Source of the DNA: an uncultured Prochlorococcus sp.
GTDB taxonomy: Bacteria > Cyanobacteriota > Cyanobacteriia > PCC-6307 > Cyanobiaceae
Reading direction: 5' to 3'
Length of the DNA: 18,172 nucleotides
Assembly: GCA_902572065.1 (NCBI GenBank)
Contig: CACGEL010000016.1
Coordinates: 1 to 18,172, forward strand
Below, piece by piece: positions 7,631 to 14,840 of this stretch. Position numbers and translations under genes: made by a program. The notes beneath the pieces are model-generated. The model searched no databases. It was not told where the DNA came from and saw only the letters and a list, made by a program, of their open reading frames with translations. Each line of letters opens with the position of its first letter. Positions within the stretch are counted from its first letter, which is position 1.

Positions 7631-8857
7631 ATGGATTTTTATGGAGGATTAGATTTTAGTACTAGTAGCGCAAGAATATCCATAATTAATTCAAACAAAG
7701 AATTAACATATTCCAATTCAGTTCAATATGAATTCGACTTTAAAAATCCATATTCTTGGATTAATTCTTGTGAAAAACTTTTACATAGTTTACCTGTTGA
7801 TATAAAAAGCAATATTGTTAATCTGGCAATCTCTGGGACTTCTGGAACTTTAACAGCATTGAATCTCAAAGGAGATCCATTAGGAAAAGCTATACCTTAT
7901 TACCGAGCATCTAATGGAAATAAAAACCTTATTGCATCTATAACTGTTGGAGCAGATCATTTACAAAGCCTATACAGCAGTTTAGCTAAATCATTAACAC
8001 TAATAGATAAATATGGGGAAAATATTCTTTTAAGACATCAATCCGATTGGATAACTGGCTGGTTTTTAAAAAATTGGACGTTTGGAGAAGAAGGAAATAA
8101 TCTCAAACTTGGTTGGAATCTAATAAAAGAATCTTGGCCAACAAGTTATCTCAAAAATTCATGGCACAAATGCTTACCTCTAATAATTAAAAGTGGGAAA
8201 ATCATGGGTCAAATCGACTCTGGATTAGCAGAAAGGTTCAAATTAAACAAGAGATTACTATTAATCTCAGGTACAACTGGTTCAAATGCCGCTTTCTTAT
8301 CTGCTGAACTAGATAAACAAGAAGGTCTAACAGTTTTAGGAACCAAAATAGTAGTGAAGAAAATTAATAAAAAACCAATAATAGGAGAGGGAATTACAAA
8401 CCAAAGAGTATGTGAGGATTGGATATGCGAAGGCGCTTCTAATGCTGGATGTGAAATTCTATCTAAATTTTTTTCTGATTTAGAAATAAAAGAAATTAGT
8501 AGACAAATAAATACATCAAAAACAACTTCCCTTAATCTTTTACCTCTCAATAGTAGGGGTGAAAGATTTCCATGTAATAATCCTTATTTAGAGCCAATTC
8601 TTAGTCCTAGGCCAGTAAGCGACTCACTTTATTTACATGCATTGTTCGAGGGCCTGGCTAGAATTGAATTGAAAGGATGGGAAAAACTATATGAGCTGAC
8701 AGGTTCGCTTCCAAAAAGGATTGTAACTATTGGTGGAGGTTCAAGAAATCCTCAGTGGAGATTAATAAGAGAAAAAATTATTAACATCCCCATTGTTTCT
8801 TGCAAAAGAACAACCTCATTTGGAACAGCTTTGTTAGCAATTAATGCAAAAAAATAG
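7631..8857 (+). CDS. FGGY-family carbohydrate kinase, possibly D-ribulose kinase-like
   Basis: The 408-residue protein has the FGGY kinase layout: an N-terminal phosphate-binding loop GGLDFSTSSARISI (residues 5-18), YYRAS (90-94), the DWITGW segment (139-144) and a C-terminal adenosine-binding GGGS motif (IVTIGGGSRNPQW, about 367-379). It most resembles the short cyanobacterial/plant kinases assigned to D-ribulose. The Asp8 and Thr11 positions of that group are kept. However, the segment that normally reads GTTDS, with the catalytic Asp, is GTTGS here (Gly217). Activity is therefore uncertain. It starts 13 bases after metK, probably co-transcribed, and a hairpin terminator follows. Confidence 0.8.
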   Translation: MDFYGGLDFSTSSARISIINSNKELTYSNSVQYEFDFKNPYSWINSCEKLLHSLPVDIKSNIVNLAISGTSGTLTALNLKGDPLGKAIPYYRASNGNKNLIASITVGADHLQSLYSSLAKSLTLIDKYGENILLRHQSDWITGWFLKNWTFGEEGNNLKLGWNLIKESWPTSYLKNSWHKCLPLIIKSGKIMGQIDSGLAERFKLNKRLLLISGTTGSNAAFLSAELDKQEGLTVLGTKIVVKKINKKPIIGEGITNQRVCEDWICEGASNAGCEILSKFFSDLEIKEISRQINTSKTTSLNLLPLNSRGERFPCNNPYLEPILSPRPVSDSLYLHALFEGLARIELKGWEKLYELTGSLPKRIVTIGGGSRNPQWRLIREKIINIPIVSCKRTTSFGTALLAINAKK

Positions 8858-8864
8858 TTTTCTT

Positions 8865-8897
8865 ATTTCATGTCTTTAATTAAGATATGAAATTTTT
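8865..8897 (+). terminator. Probable terminator of metK-kinase
   Basis: A 12-bp stem (8865-8876 with 8882-8893, one G-U pair), a five-base loop and five T (8893-8897), eight bases after the kinase stop codon. The stem is AT-rich, so it is a weaker terminator than the others. Confidence 0.55.
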
Positions 8898-8950
8898 AAT
8901 GAAAAGGGTTTCACAAACTACACATATTAATTTAAAGTATATAAGTTGTA

Positions 8951-9023
8951 GCCGGGATAGCTCAGTTGGTAGAGCAGGCGACTGAAAATCGCCGTGTCCC
9001 CAGTTCAAATCTGGGTCCTGGCA
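8951..9023 (+). tRNA. trnF-GAA: tRNA-Phe(GAA)
   Basis: A complete cloverleaf. Acceptor stem GCCGGGA pairs with TCCTGGC (9016-9022, one G-U pair) and A9023 is the discriminator. The D arm is GCTC-AGTTGGTA-GAGC. The anticodon stem GGCGA/TCGCC closes the loop CTGAAAA with anticodon GAA. The T arm is CCCAG-TTCAAAT-CTGGG. No CCA is encoded (CCT follows). A -35-like TTCACA (8910-8915) and -10-like TAAAGT (8933-8938), 17 bases apart, could be its promoter. The last 20 bases of the gene recur, degenerate, at 11951-11970, suggesting use as an integration site. Confidence 0.98.
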
Positions 9024-9053
9024 CCTTTAAACCCTTTCTATGAAAGGGTTTTT
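9004..9053 (+). repeat. Left copy of tRNA-Phe 3'-end direct repeat (attachment-like)
   Basis: Covers the T loop and 3' acceptor strand of tRNA-Phe plus its terminator hairpin. It aligns without gaps to 11951-12000, with 39 of 50 bases identical, including an unbroken run of 11 (AAATCTGGGTC at 9007-9017). Confidence 0.75.
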
Positions 9054-9060
9054 ATTTTTT
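9029..9060 (+). terminator. Terminator of tRNA-Phe
   Basis: A perfect 10-bp stem AAACCCTTTC/GAAAGGGTTT (9029-9038 and 9042-9051) with a three-base loop and a T-rich tail (9049-9060). It begins five bases after the tRNA. This hairpin is part of the sequence repeated at 11951-12000. Confidence 0.9.
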
Positions 9061-9084
9061 ATAGTGATATTGAGGCGGTATAGG

Positions 9085-9238
9085 AATATCGCTTCTTTTT
9101 TTGTGAAAAGAATTAGTACTAAGCTTCAATACTTTCTGTTCTTAAATAACAACTAATATCGCATCTTTCTTGAAAAATTATTTTTTAAAGATTAGTAATT
9201 TATCTCTTCAGTCTATTTTATTCTTAAATACAACTTAG
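9085..9238 (+). repeat. Short imperfect direct repeats downstream of tRNA-Phe
   Basis: AATATCGC-TCTTT occurs at 9085-9097 and 9155-9167 (one base differs), with similar T/A-rich sequence after both. TTCTTAAATA(A)CAACT occurs at 9139-9154 and 9221-9235 with one base inserted. They lie between tRNA-Phe and the first gene of the putative island. Function unknown; in AT-rich DNA some of this could be chance. Confidence 0.35.
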
Positions 9239-9278
9239 AATTTAATGTAGACTTGAGAATAAGATTTAAAAGCATTTA

Positions 9279-11006
9279 ATGCATAATAAAGGAATATTTA
9301 TTGGTAGATCTTCTCCTTTTCAAATATATGCGGCAAACAAATTATTTGATTCTGGAATAATTTCTTCAGTTATCTTTGAAGAAGGCAAATCTATTTATAA
9401 AAATAATTATTCCAAATTTATTAACTTTAACCCAAAAAATATTTATTTAAAATTCCTATGGGGTGAACAAGAATTTCATAATCAAAGAATATTTAAATCC
9501 AAATATAAATATTTAAATAAAAAAATTAATTTTTATAAAACTAACAATATAAATTCTGATGATGCTTTACTTAAAATTAAAGAACTAAATCCTTCCATTG
9601 CTATAGTGCACGGGACAAAAATAATAAAAGAAAAATTATTTCAGAATATTTGCGGTGACTTTATAAATATCTATTGGGGAATGAGTCCTGATTATAGAGG
9701 TGATGGGATAACGACACCTATATATTTCAAAGATTGGGAGAAACTAGGATTTACTATCCACAAAATTGACAATGCCAAAGATTCAGGCGAAATAATTTGT
9801 AAGGAAAAGATAGAGATTGATGAGGCAGATAATTTTTATTCAATAGGATTAAAAATGACAAAACAAGCAATTGAATACCTATCAAATGGATTAATTATTG
9901 AGAATAAATTAAATAATAATTCTCAGCTTATAAAACAAGATTTATCAAAGGGTATCATTGCTAATAATGCCTTCCTTAAAAAAAATATCCTTATTAGATT
10001 ATTATCTCCAATAAATCTAATCATTAAAAAATTACAACTAAAGTGCCTCAGGAAATCAAAGATTCTACTTAAATCGCTTATTGGCATATGTACTTACCCA
10101 TTTATAGCTAAAAGTGATATGGTATTTCTTTTCCACGAGGTAACCAATAATCCATCCGAATTCGCAATTGATCATAATTTGTTCATAGAAAACAAGAAGT
10201 TTGAAGAGCAAATTAAATGGATATCAAACAATTATAGAATTATAGATCCAATAGATTTGGTGAATGGTTCAAATTTAACTTCAACGAATCATAAAAAAAA
10301 TGCATTATTAACATTTGATGATGGTTCAGCATCTATTTTTGAAAATGCTGCTCCAATACTTAGGAAATATGGTTTAAAAGCGATTGTATTCCTCAATATG
10401 GGACCAATAAAAAAAGAAGATTTCTATTCAGGTTTAATTTGCTATTTAAATTCTAAAGATTATTTTTTTAAAATAAATATGAAAAGAATTTATCCAAAAA
10501 AAAGAGACGACTTTTTATTCTTTAATATGAGTGATATTCAAAATTTCTCATATGCAACTAAAACTAATAATTTCTCAAATAAACTAAAAAAATACCATGG
10601 TGAGTTTGCAAATATAGATCAATTAAATAAAAATAATGATGTTTTTATTTATGGGAGTCATTTTTACAATCATTTCAATGCAGTAAATTTAACAAAATCA
10701 GAATTAGCACTTCAAATAGGTAAAAACTCAAAAGAACTGAAAAAATTAAATGGAAATCCTGAGTTATTTTCATATCCATTTGGTCAACCAGATTCTTGTT
10801 ATAACTCAGAGACAGATAAAGCAATACTAAATTTAGGTGTCAAAAAAATATTTTACGCAAATATCATGAAAAATAACTCATTCTCAAATAGTTTTTTTTA
10901 TAGGGTGGCAACAGAAAATAACTTTAATTTAGGTTACATGAAGTTTATAAGCATTTTCATGCCTTTCTTTAAGCAGTTGGTAAATGATTTAAAAAAGAAA
11001 CAATAA
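9279..11006 (+). CDS. Two-domain formyltransferase-like / polysaccharide deacetylase-like protein
   Basis: This 575-residue protein joins two enzyme folds. Residues about 1-205 resemble sugar and tRNA formyltransferases: IAIVHGTKII, FINIYWGMSPDYRGDGITTP (129-147) and GFTIHKIDNAKDSGEII (157-173). The usual NIH before the SPxYRG motif is NIY, so the catalytic His position is Tyr132, while Asn130 and Asp168 are kept. Residues about 280-575 resemble NodB-type deacetylases: LTFDDGS (344-350) with the two metal/catalytic aspartates, His461 and His465 as the HxxxH metal site, and YPFG near 499-502. A Lys/Leu-rich linker joins the halves. No signal peptide is seen. It is extremely rich in Lys, Asn and Ile. 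It probably modifies an amino or N-acetyl sugar of a surface glycan; substrate unknown. The neighbouring acyltransferase is convergent. Confidence 0.75.
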   Translation: MHNKGIFIGRSSPFQIYAANKLFDSGIISSVIFEEGKSIYKNNYSKFINFNPKNIYLKFLWGEQEFHNQRIFKSKYKYLNKKINFYKTNNINSDDALLKIKELNPSIAIVHGTKIIKEKLFQNICGDFINIYWGMSPDYRGDGITTPIYFKDWEKLGFTIHKIDNAKDSGEIICKEKIEIDEADNFYSIGLKMTKQAIEYLSNGLIIENKLNNNSQLIKQDLSKGIIANNAFLKKNILIRLLSPINLIIKKLQLKCLRKSKILLKSLIGICTYPFIAKSDMVFLFHEVTNNPSEFAIDHNLFIENKKFEEQIKWISNNYRIIDPIDLVNGSNLTSTNHKKNALLTFDDGSASIFENAAPILRKYGLKAIVFLNMGPIKKEDFYSGLICYLNSKDYFFKINMKRIYPKKRDDFLFFNMSDIQNFSYATKTNNFSNKLKKYHGEFANIDQLNKNNDVFIYGSHFYNHFNAVNLTKSELALQIGKNSKELKKLNGNPELFSYPFGQPDSCYNSETDKAILNLGVKKIFYANIMKNNSFSNSFFYRVATENNFNLGYMKFISIFMPFFKQLVNDLKKKQ

Positions 11007-11017
11007 TCTCATCTTCA

Positions 11018-11689
11018 TCAAAGGTAATTATCTCCCAACTTCCTATCTGAGATTCTTTTTGCAGGTATTCCATAATAAGTCGAGTCAGATATTGCATCTT
11101 TATTAAGAAAACTACTACCTCCTACAATACAATTGTCCTCTATTGAAACCCCGTGCAAAATTGAGGATCCAATTCCTACGTAAGAAAATTGCCCTATGGA
11201 ACAATTTCCTCCCACAGCAGAATTAGGTGCCAAAGATGAGAAACTTTCCATGCGACAATCATGATCAAGGGATGAGTTAGTATTCAGAATACAATGATCA
11301 GAAATAATAGTTGATGCATTTATAGATACACCAGGCATAACAACATTTCCGACACCAAACTTGCAATGATTACTAAGTTTTGCTGAATGATGAAAACAGT
11401 TAATAAACTGAAAATCAGGTGCTATTTTTTTGACGACATCTACCACTTTACTTCTAACAAAATTATCTCCAATGCCTATAACCCCTTTATTAAATTTAAA
11501 TTTATTCATTAGTTTTGGGAGTAATGCTTCATCTCCAAGTACCCTATAATTTAAAATAATCGTCTCTTGAGGCATTAACTTATCTATAAAACCAATTAAT
11601 TCAAAATTATTGTTACTTTCAATTATGTCTACAATAACTTTTGCATGCCCTGAGCCGCCAAATATAACCACTTTACGAGGATCATACAT
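11018..11689 (-). CDS. Sugar O-/N-acyltransferase, NeuD/PglD family
   Basis: This 223-residue protein begins with a nucleotide-sugar-binding domain (KVVIFGGSGHAKVIVDII, residues 6-23; LIGFIDK) and continues as a left-handed beta-helix of hexapeptide repeats (about 105-195: FGVGNVVMPGVSINASTIIS...). His143 in SSLDHDC fits the catalytic base of PglD-like enzymes. NeuD/PglD proteins acetylate amino groups or hydroxyls of UDP-sugars or sialic acids with acetyl-CoA, for surface polysaccharide or glycoprotein glycans. It converges on the formyltransferase/deacetylase gene with 11 bases between the stop codons, inside the putative tRNA-Phe island. Its substrate cannot be told. Serine or other acyl transfer by this fold is an alternative. 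Confidence 0.88.
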   Translation of the reverse strand: MYDPRKVVIFGGSGHAKVIVDIIESNNNFELIGFIDKLMPQETIILNYRVLGDEALLPKLMNKFKFNKGVIGIGDNFVRSKVVDVVKKIAPDFQFINCFHHSAKLSNHCKFGVGNVVMPGVSINASTIISDHCILNTNSSLDHDCRMESFSSLAPNSAVGGNCSIGQFSYVGIGSSILHGVSIEDNCIVGGSSFLNKDAISDSTYYGIPAKRISDRKLGDNYL

Positions 11690-12029
11690 TCAATTAACTT
11701 AAATATTTTTCATAACTTACCACAAAACTAAGCGAATAGATCAAGAGACTAGTTGAGAATAATTCTTATCATCCTTGTGATAATTTATAAAAGTTCAACT
11801 TACATACTTTGAAAAGTAATTTAAAAAAATAATAAATACCATAACCAAATTATCCAATATTAAATTGGTACGGGATTGGTCAAACTTTAAAAGTTAAATT
11901 AACTTATAACAGCGATCTTCTCTTATTCAATGATTATTGTTATGCTTCATTTAAAATCTGGGTCTTTTGACATTTAAACTCTTTCTTTAATAGGGTTTCT
12001 TAATAAATATTCTATAAATTTTTTAATTA
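11690..12029. other. Intergenic region at the right end of the putative island
   Basis: No open frame worth calling in 340 bases. It contains the promoter side of the leftward acyltransferase gene, two small inverted repeats (TTATCA/TGATAA near 11769-11786 and CCAAT/ATTGG near 11852-11868), and the degenerate tRNA-Phe 3'-end repeat at 11951-12000. I see no RNA gene. Confidence 0.6.
11951..12000 (+). repeat. Right copy of tRNA-Phe 3'-end direct repeat (attachment-like)
   Basis: Aligns without gaps to 9004-9053 at a constant offset of 2947 bases, with 39 of 50 positions identical. It keeps AAATCTGGGTC and much of the terminator stem, but the acceptor CCTGGCA and the hairpin pairing are damaged. 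No similarity to the 5' two-thirds of the tRNA is seen upstream, so it is not a whole decayed tRNA. Confidence 0.75.
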
Positions 12030-12449
12030 TTAGTTACTATCTCTACACACTTGACCGATAACACCCAGAATCAGTTTGTCTCCATTTGGATCTTGCCAAT
12101 CAGCAAGATCATTTAAATGACTATTTCCCTCATCCGTGAAAACATCAACATCTCTAAATGATTTCTCAAAACAATTTATATCCATTGTATAAAGAATATC
12201 TTGAGTTATTTCACTTTTAGTTTTCGGGATAAATTTACTCAATACTCTCACAGAACCATCTTCATTCCTGTTTATACTTTTTCTATCCCATAATTGTTCT
12301 CCGTATTCACTAATTGGAACTTCAACCCAATCATGAGATAAAGCATATGATTGGTTTATTGAGAGAAAAAAAGAGAAAATCAGAGAAATAACTAAATACA
12401 AAATGTTTAAAGCAATTACTGAAATAAATTTATTCTTAGCTTGAATCAT
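12030..12449 (-). CDS. Exported protein of unknown function
   Basis: I chose the ATG at 12449, preceded by AGGA at a suitable distance, over a TTG at 12527 that would add 26 residues ahead of a good signal peptide. The 139-residue product has a basic start (MIQAKNKF), a hydrophobic core (about 9-30) and a likely signal peptidase site after SYA (about residue 36), so it is predicted to be exported to the periplasm or outer surface. The mature part contains WVEVPISEYGEQLWDRKSI, a VLSKFIP strand, MDINCFEKSFRDVDVF and a final GQVC; two cysteines could pair. The pattern is reminiscent of the surface-adhesin E-like fold seen in many small exported proteins, but this is a weak impression. It lies just outside the tRNA-Phe repeat. 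Confidence 0.65.
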   Translation of the reverse strand: MIQAKNKFISVIALNILYLVISLIFSFFLSINQSYALSHDWVEVPISEYGEQLWDRKSINRNEDGSVRVLSKFIPKTKSEITQDILYTMDINCFEKSFRDVDVFTDEGNSHLNDLADWQDPNGDKLILGVIGQVCRDSN

Positions 12450-12690
12450 AATATTTCCTAATATTAGAAATGAACAAATTGAAATTTTAAAAACAAGAAT
12501 GAAACTAAAATCATAATTAGCTATCAATTTTAGTTCAGAAGTTAAAGTAATTGCTTCTTAGATTCTAAATTGAGGGGTAAAACTTTAAAATTAAAACTTT
12601 GTAAAAAATTTATTGATTACTATTTTTATTATAGATAGAATCAAATATTAAATTCCAAAGTGGCTTCTCAAAAGATCTCGCTACAAATTA

Positions 12691-13326
12691 ATGAATAAAA
12701 TCCAGAAATTCCTTACATTATTTTTTTTTATAGGCATATTTGTTGTATTGATTTATCTCATACAAAATTATGGCATCGAACCTCTCAGGAACAAAGTAGA
12801 AGGCATGGGAATTTTGGCACCATTTGGAATATTTGTTCTTAGAGGTGTAAGTATAATTTTGCCTGCTTTACCCAGTTCGGCCTATTCTCTTCTGGCTGGC
12901 TCATTATTAGGATTCCAAAAAGGTTATGTAACAATTGTCTTTTCTGATATCGTTTTTTGCCAAGCAGCTTTCTTCATAGCAAGATACTTTGGTCGTGGTC
13001 CTGTTCGTGGTTTAGTAGGTCCAAAATCAATGAAAAGAATTGAAAGTTTTAATCAGAACCAATTAGAGGAAAATTTCTTCTTAATGACAGGTCTTCTAAT
13101 GACTGGACTTTTTGATTTTCTTAGCTATGCAATAGGTATTGGAGGAACTCGGTGGAAAATATTCACTCCAGCTTTATTAATAAGCCTTCTAATAAGTGAT
13201 TCTATTCTCGTCGCTGTTGGAGCTGGAGTCAGCCAGGGAGCTGGTTTATTGCTGGGAATAGCTCTTTTAGGCATGTTTGCTTTAGCGACTATTTCAGGTT
13301 TAGCAAAAAGAAAAATTCCAAAATAA
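12691..13326 (+). CDS. TVP38/TMEM64 (VTT/DedA-like) membrane protein
   Basis: The 211-residue protein has about five or six hydrophobic segments and the VTT-domain pattern: LRGVSIILPALPSSAYSLLAGSLLG (about 51-75) with its Pro-containing re-entrant segment, then GYVTIVFSDIVFCQAAFFIARYFGR, and LFDFLSYAIG near 150. It is located in the plasma or thylakoid membrane. Related DedA/TMEM41 proteins move lipids between leaflets; for this subfamily the role is not established. The start codon lies 164 bases after the divergent exported-protein gene, so it probably has its own promoter. Confidence 0.85.
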   Translation: MNKIQKFLTLFFFIGIFVVLIYLIQNYGIEPLRNKVEGMGILAPFGIFVLRGVSIILPALPSSAYSLLAGSLLGFQKGYVTIVFSDIVFCQAAFFIARYFGRGPVRGLVGPKSMKRIESFNQNQLEENFFLMTGLLMTGLFDFLSYAIGIGGTRWKIFTPALLISLLISDSILVAVGAGVSQGAGLLLGIALLGMFALATISGLAKRKIPK

Positions 13327-13443
13327 GACAAAAATAAGTAATTCTAAAACAAACTATAAAAGATATAACATTTTTGCAAACAACAACATTAAAAATGACT
13401 ATTCATGCAAGAATATAAATCTGTTGATTTTTAAGATTTTTTG

Positions 13444-13623
13444 ATGACTCCATTTAGACCCACATCATACAAGCGTCCTGGAGAACAAATATCAACTACA
13501 CCTTCCGGATTGAAAGTTACTTCTGCAAAAAGATTAATGGTAGATTCAATGGTAAGGATGATTCAAAAAGCTACCAATCATTCAGTAGAAGATAAACTTG
13601 AAGAAGAACCTGATAAGAATTAA
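13444..13623 (+). CDS. Small protein of 59 residues beside the phycoerythrin genes, function unknown
   Basis: The frame reads [20 protein letters not shown] and ends [13 protein letters not shown] lies directly before the ATG and is less likely as the start. It is soluble, basic in its first half and acidic at the end, with a probable amphipathic helix ([19 protein letters not shown]). No domain is recognised. It overlaps the start of cpeS by 26 bases in another frame, suggesting translational coupling. Its position suggests a link to the cpeS/cpeB locus, but this is only by neighbourhood. Confidence 0.6.
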   Translation: MTPFRPTSYKRPGEQISTTPSGLKVTSAKRLMVDSMVRMIQKATNHSVEDKLEEEPDKN

Positions 13624-14149
13624 TCAATTTATTAAAAAAAGTTTAGGAGAGTGGAAATCCCTAAGAAGCACTCATTCTTTAGCTTTTCAGGAAGTTGAAA
13701 ATTCAACTAGTAAAATAGTAATAGAAGAGTTAGAAATAAAAAGTAAAAAAGTAGTTGAACTTTTAGAAAAAAATAATTTCAGCTCTAAAACTTCCGTTAT
13801 TGCACTATCAATAAGTTGGCAAGCTATTAGCGATTGGGATATGGATCAAAAACCTGAAGAAAATAAAACAACATTGTTATTTTTACCAACGAATAAAAAT
13901 CAAGGGATTGTTTTACGTAATAAGGGATATACTGAATCAATAATTTCATCTTCAGAATATTTAATTGATGAATATGACAACTTAAATATTAAAACTGTTT
14001 ACAATTCAACAATTTCTGCAGAGAGGATTTGTTTTTTATCAACCCATATAAGGTCTAGATATTCAGTTATTAGAAACAACGAAAACAATGCTGTGATACA
14101 AACCTCACACACTTCAGAGATAAGAAATATATCTATTTTAAAAGATTGA
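13598..14149 (+). CDS. cpeS: Phycobiliprotein lyase, CpeS/CpcS family
   Basis: CpeS-type lyases attach phycoerythrobilin to the conserved Cys82 of phycoerythrin beta. The 183-residue product has the family start [24 protein letters not shown] (residues about 8-31), then [10 protein letters not shown] and the late [19 protein letters not shown] segment of the lipocalin-like beta-barrel. No ATG exists near the family start; TTG at 13598 is the best start, with CTG at 13610 as an alternative. It overlaps the preceding small gene by 26 bases and the convergent cpeB by 17 bases at the 3' ends. Its likely substrate is that neighbouring CpeB, which retains Cys82. Confidence 0.88.
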   Translation: MKKNLIRINQFIKKSLGEWKSLRSTHSLAFQEVENSTSKIVIEELEIKSKKVVELLEKNNFSSKTSVIALSISWQAISDWDMDQKPEENKTTLLFLPTNKNQGIVLRNKGYTESIISSSEYLIDEYDNLNIKTVYNSTISAERICFLSTHIRSRYSVIRNNENNAVIQTSHTSEIRNISILKD

Positions 14150-14660
14150 TTATTCTTTCAAATTGAAGCTCTGTATTAGAAATTAAATCAGGAAGAAATC
14201 CTTTTTCTCCTGTCATTGCATTTACAGTAGATTTTAAATCAGAAATCGTAGCATCTCGCATAAGTTCAACAACTCTAATTGCATTTTTTAGAGGCACCCC
14301 AAGTGCTAGATAAGTATTTTTAAGATCCTTCAAACAGTTTTTAGATAAAACTGATTCATCATCCGAAATTAAAAGGTAAGAAACAATCCTTAAAATTATT
14401 TCTCCATCTCTTAGACAAACTGACATCTTATTCGTGTTATCAATAGATATTTTTGAATTAACGGAATCTTGATTTTCGCAAATCATTGCAGTTACAGCAT
14501 CAGCGGCAATTGCGTGAGAATTATTTGTTATTGAATTTATTGCATCTAATCTTGAGTTTGCAGTATTTATAAATTCTTTTATGTATTCAATATTTTTATT
14601 ACTTATGTTTTCTAATTCTCTCTTAGTAGATAAAATTTGATTATTATTTGAAACCGCCAT
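14133..14660 (-). CDS. cpeB: Degenerate phycoerythrin beta subunit
   Basis: The 175-residue globin-like protein keeps the CpeB core [29 protein letters not shown] and [20 protein letters not shown]. It has Cys61, Cys82 (the main bilin site) and Cys109. The Cys50 expected in the NASCIV-like segment is absent (NSHAIA here), and so is the C-terminal bilin Cys near 159-165, where a shortened GFLPDLIS segment stands. So probably one bilin, at Cys82, remains. High-light Prochlorococcus is known to keep such a solitary beta subunit without an alpha subunit or phycobilisome; a photoreceptor-like or residual role has been suggested. It converges on cpeS. 180 bases of promoter space separate it from the divergent gene at 14841. 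Confidence 0.92.
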   Translation of the reverse strand: MAVSNNNQILSTKRELENISNKNIEYIKEFINTANSRLDAINSITNNSHAIAADAVTAMICENQDSVNSKISIDNTNKMSVCLRDGEIILRIVSYLLISDDESVLSKNCLKDLKNTYLALGVPLKNAIRVVELMRDATISDLKSTVNAMTGEKGFLPDLISNTELQFERIINLLK

Positions 14661-14840
14661 TACTAAATTAAAAAACTTAAAAATTTCTTTAATATATTAA
14701 ATCAGAGCCAATTAAAATAATTAATTTTTAAAATAAACGAAATGCTTCTTAATCAAAACCTTCATTTAAAAGTGATATTGAAAATACTGTAAAATAAAAA
14801 AATTTTTCGCTAATATAATAAATATTATCCCTTACAGATT

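Larger units (their letters stand above)
9024..12000. mobile_element. Putative small genomic island inserted at tRNA-Phe
   Basis: About 3 kb lies between tRNA-Phe and a degenerate copy of its 3' end and terminator. The contents, a formyltransferase/deacetylase-like gene and a NeuD-type acyltransferase, are accessory surface-glycan genes set among housekeeping genes. tRNA 3' ends are the usual targets of tyrosine recombinases, and prochlorococcal islands often border tRNA genes. No integrase, transposase or inverted terminal repeat is visible, so mobility is not shown. The 22% divergence of the repeat implies an old event, or one in which the right copy decayed. The island interpretation is an inference from context. 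Confidence 0.55.

Noticed and set aside
11898..12000. A second, decayed whole tRNA-Phe gene
   Set aside because: Only the 3' 20 bases and the terminator align; sequence upstream at the matching offset shows no similarity to the D arm or anticodon arm.
12450..12527. 26-residue N-terminal extension of the exported protein from a TTG codon
   Set aside because: It puts a second hydrophobic stretch before a good signal peptide, while the ATG at 12449 has an AGGA ribosome-binding site.
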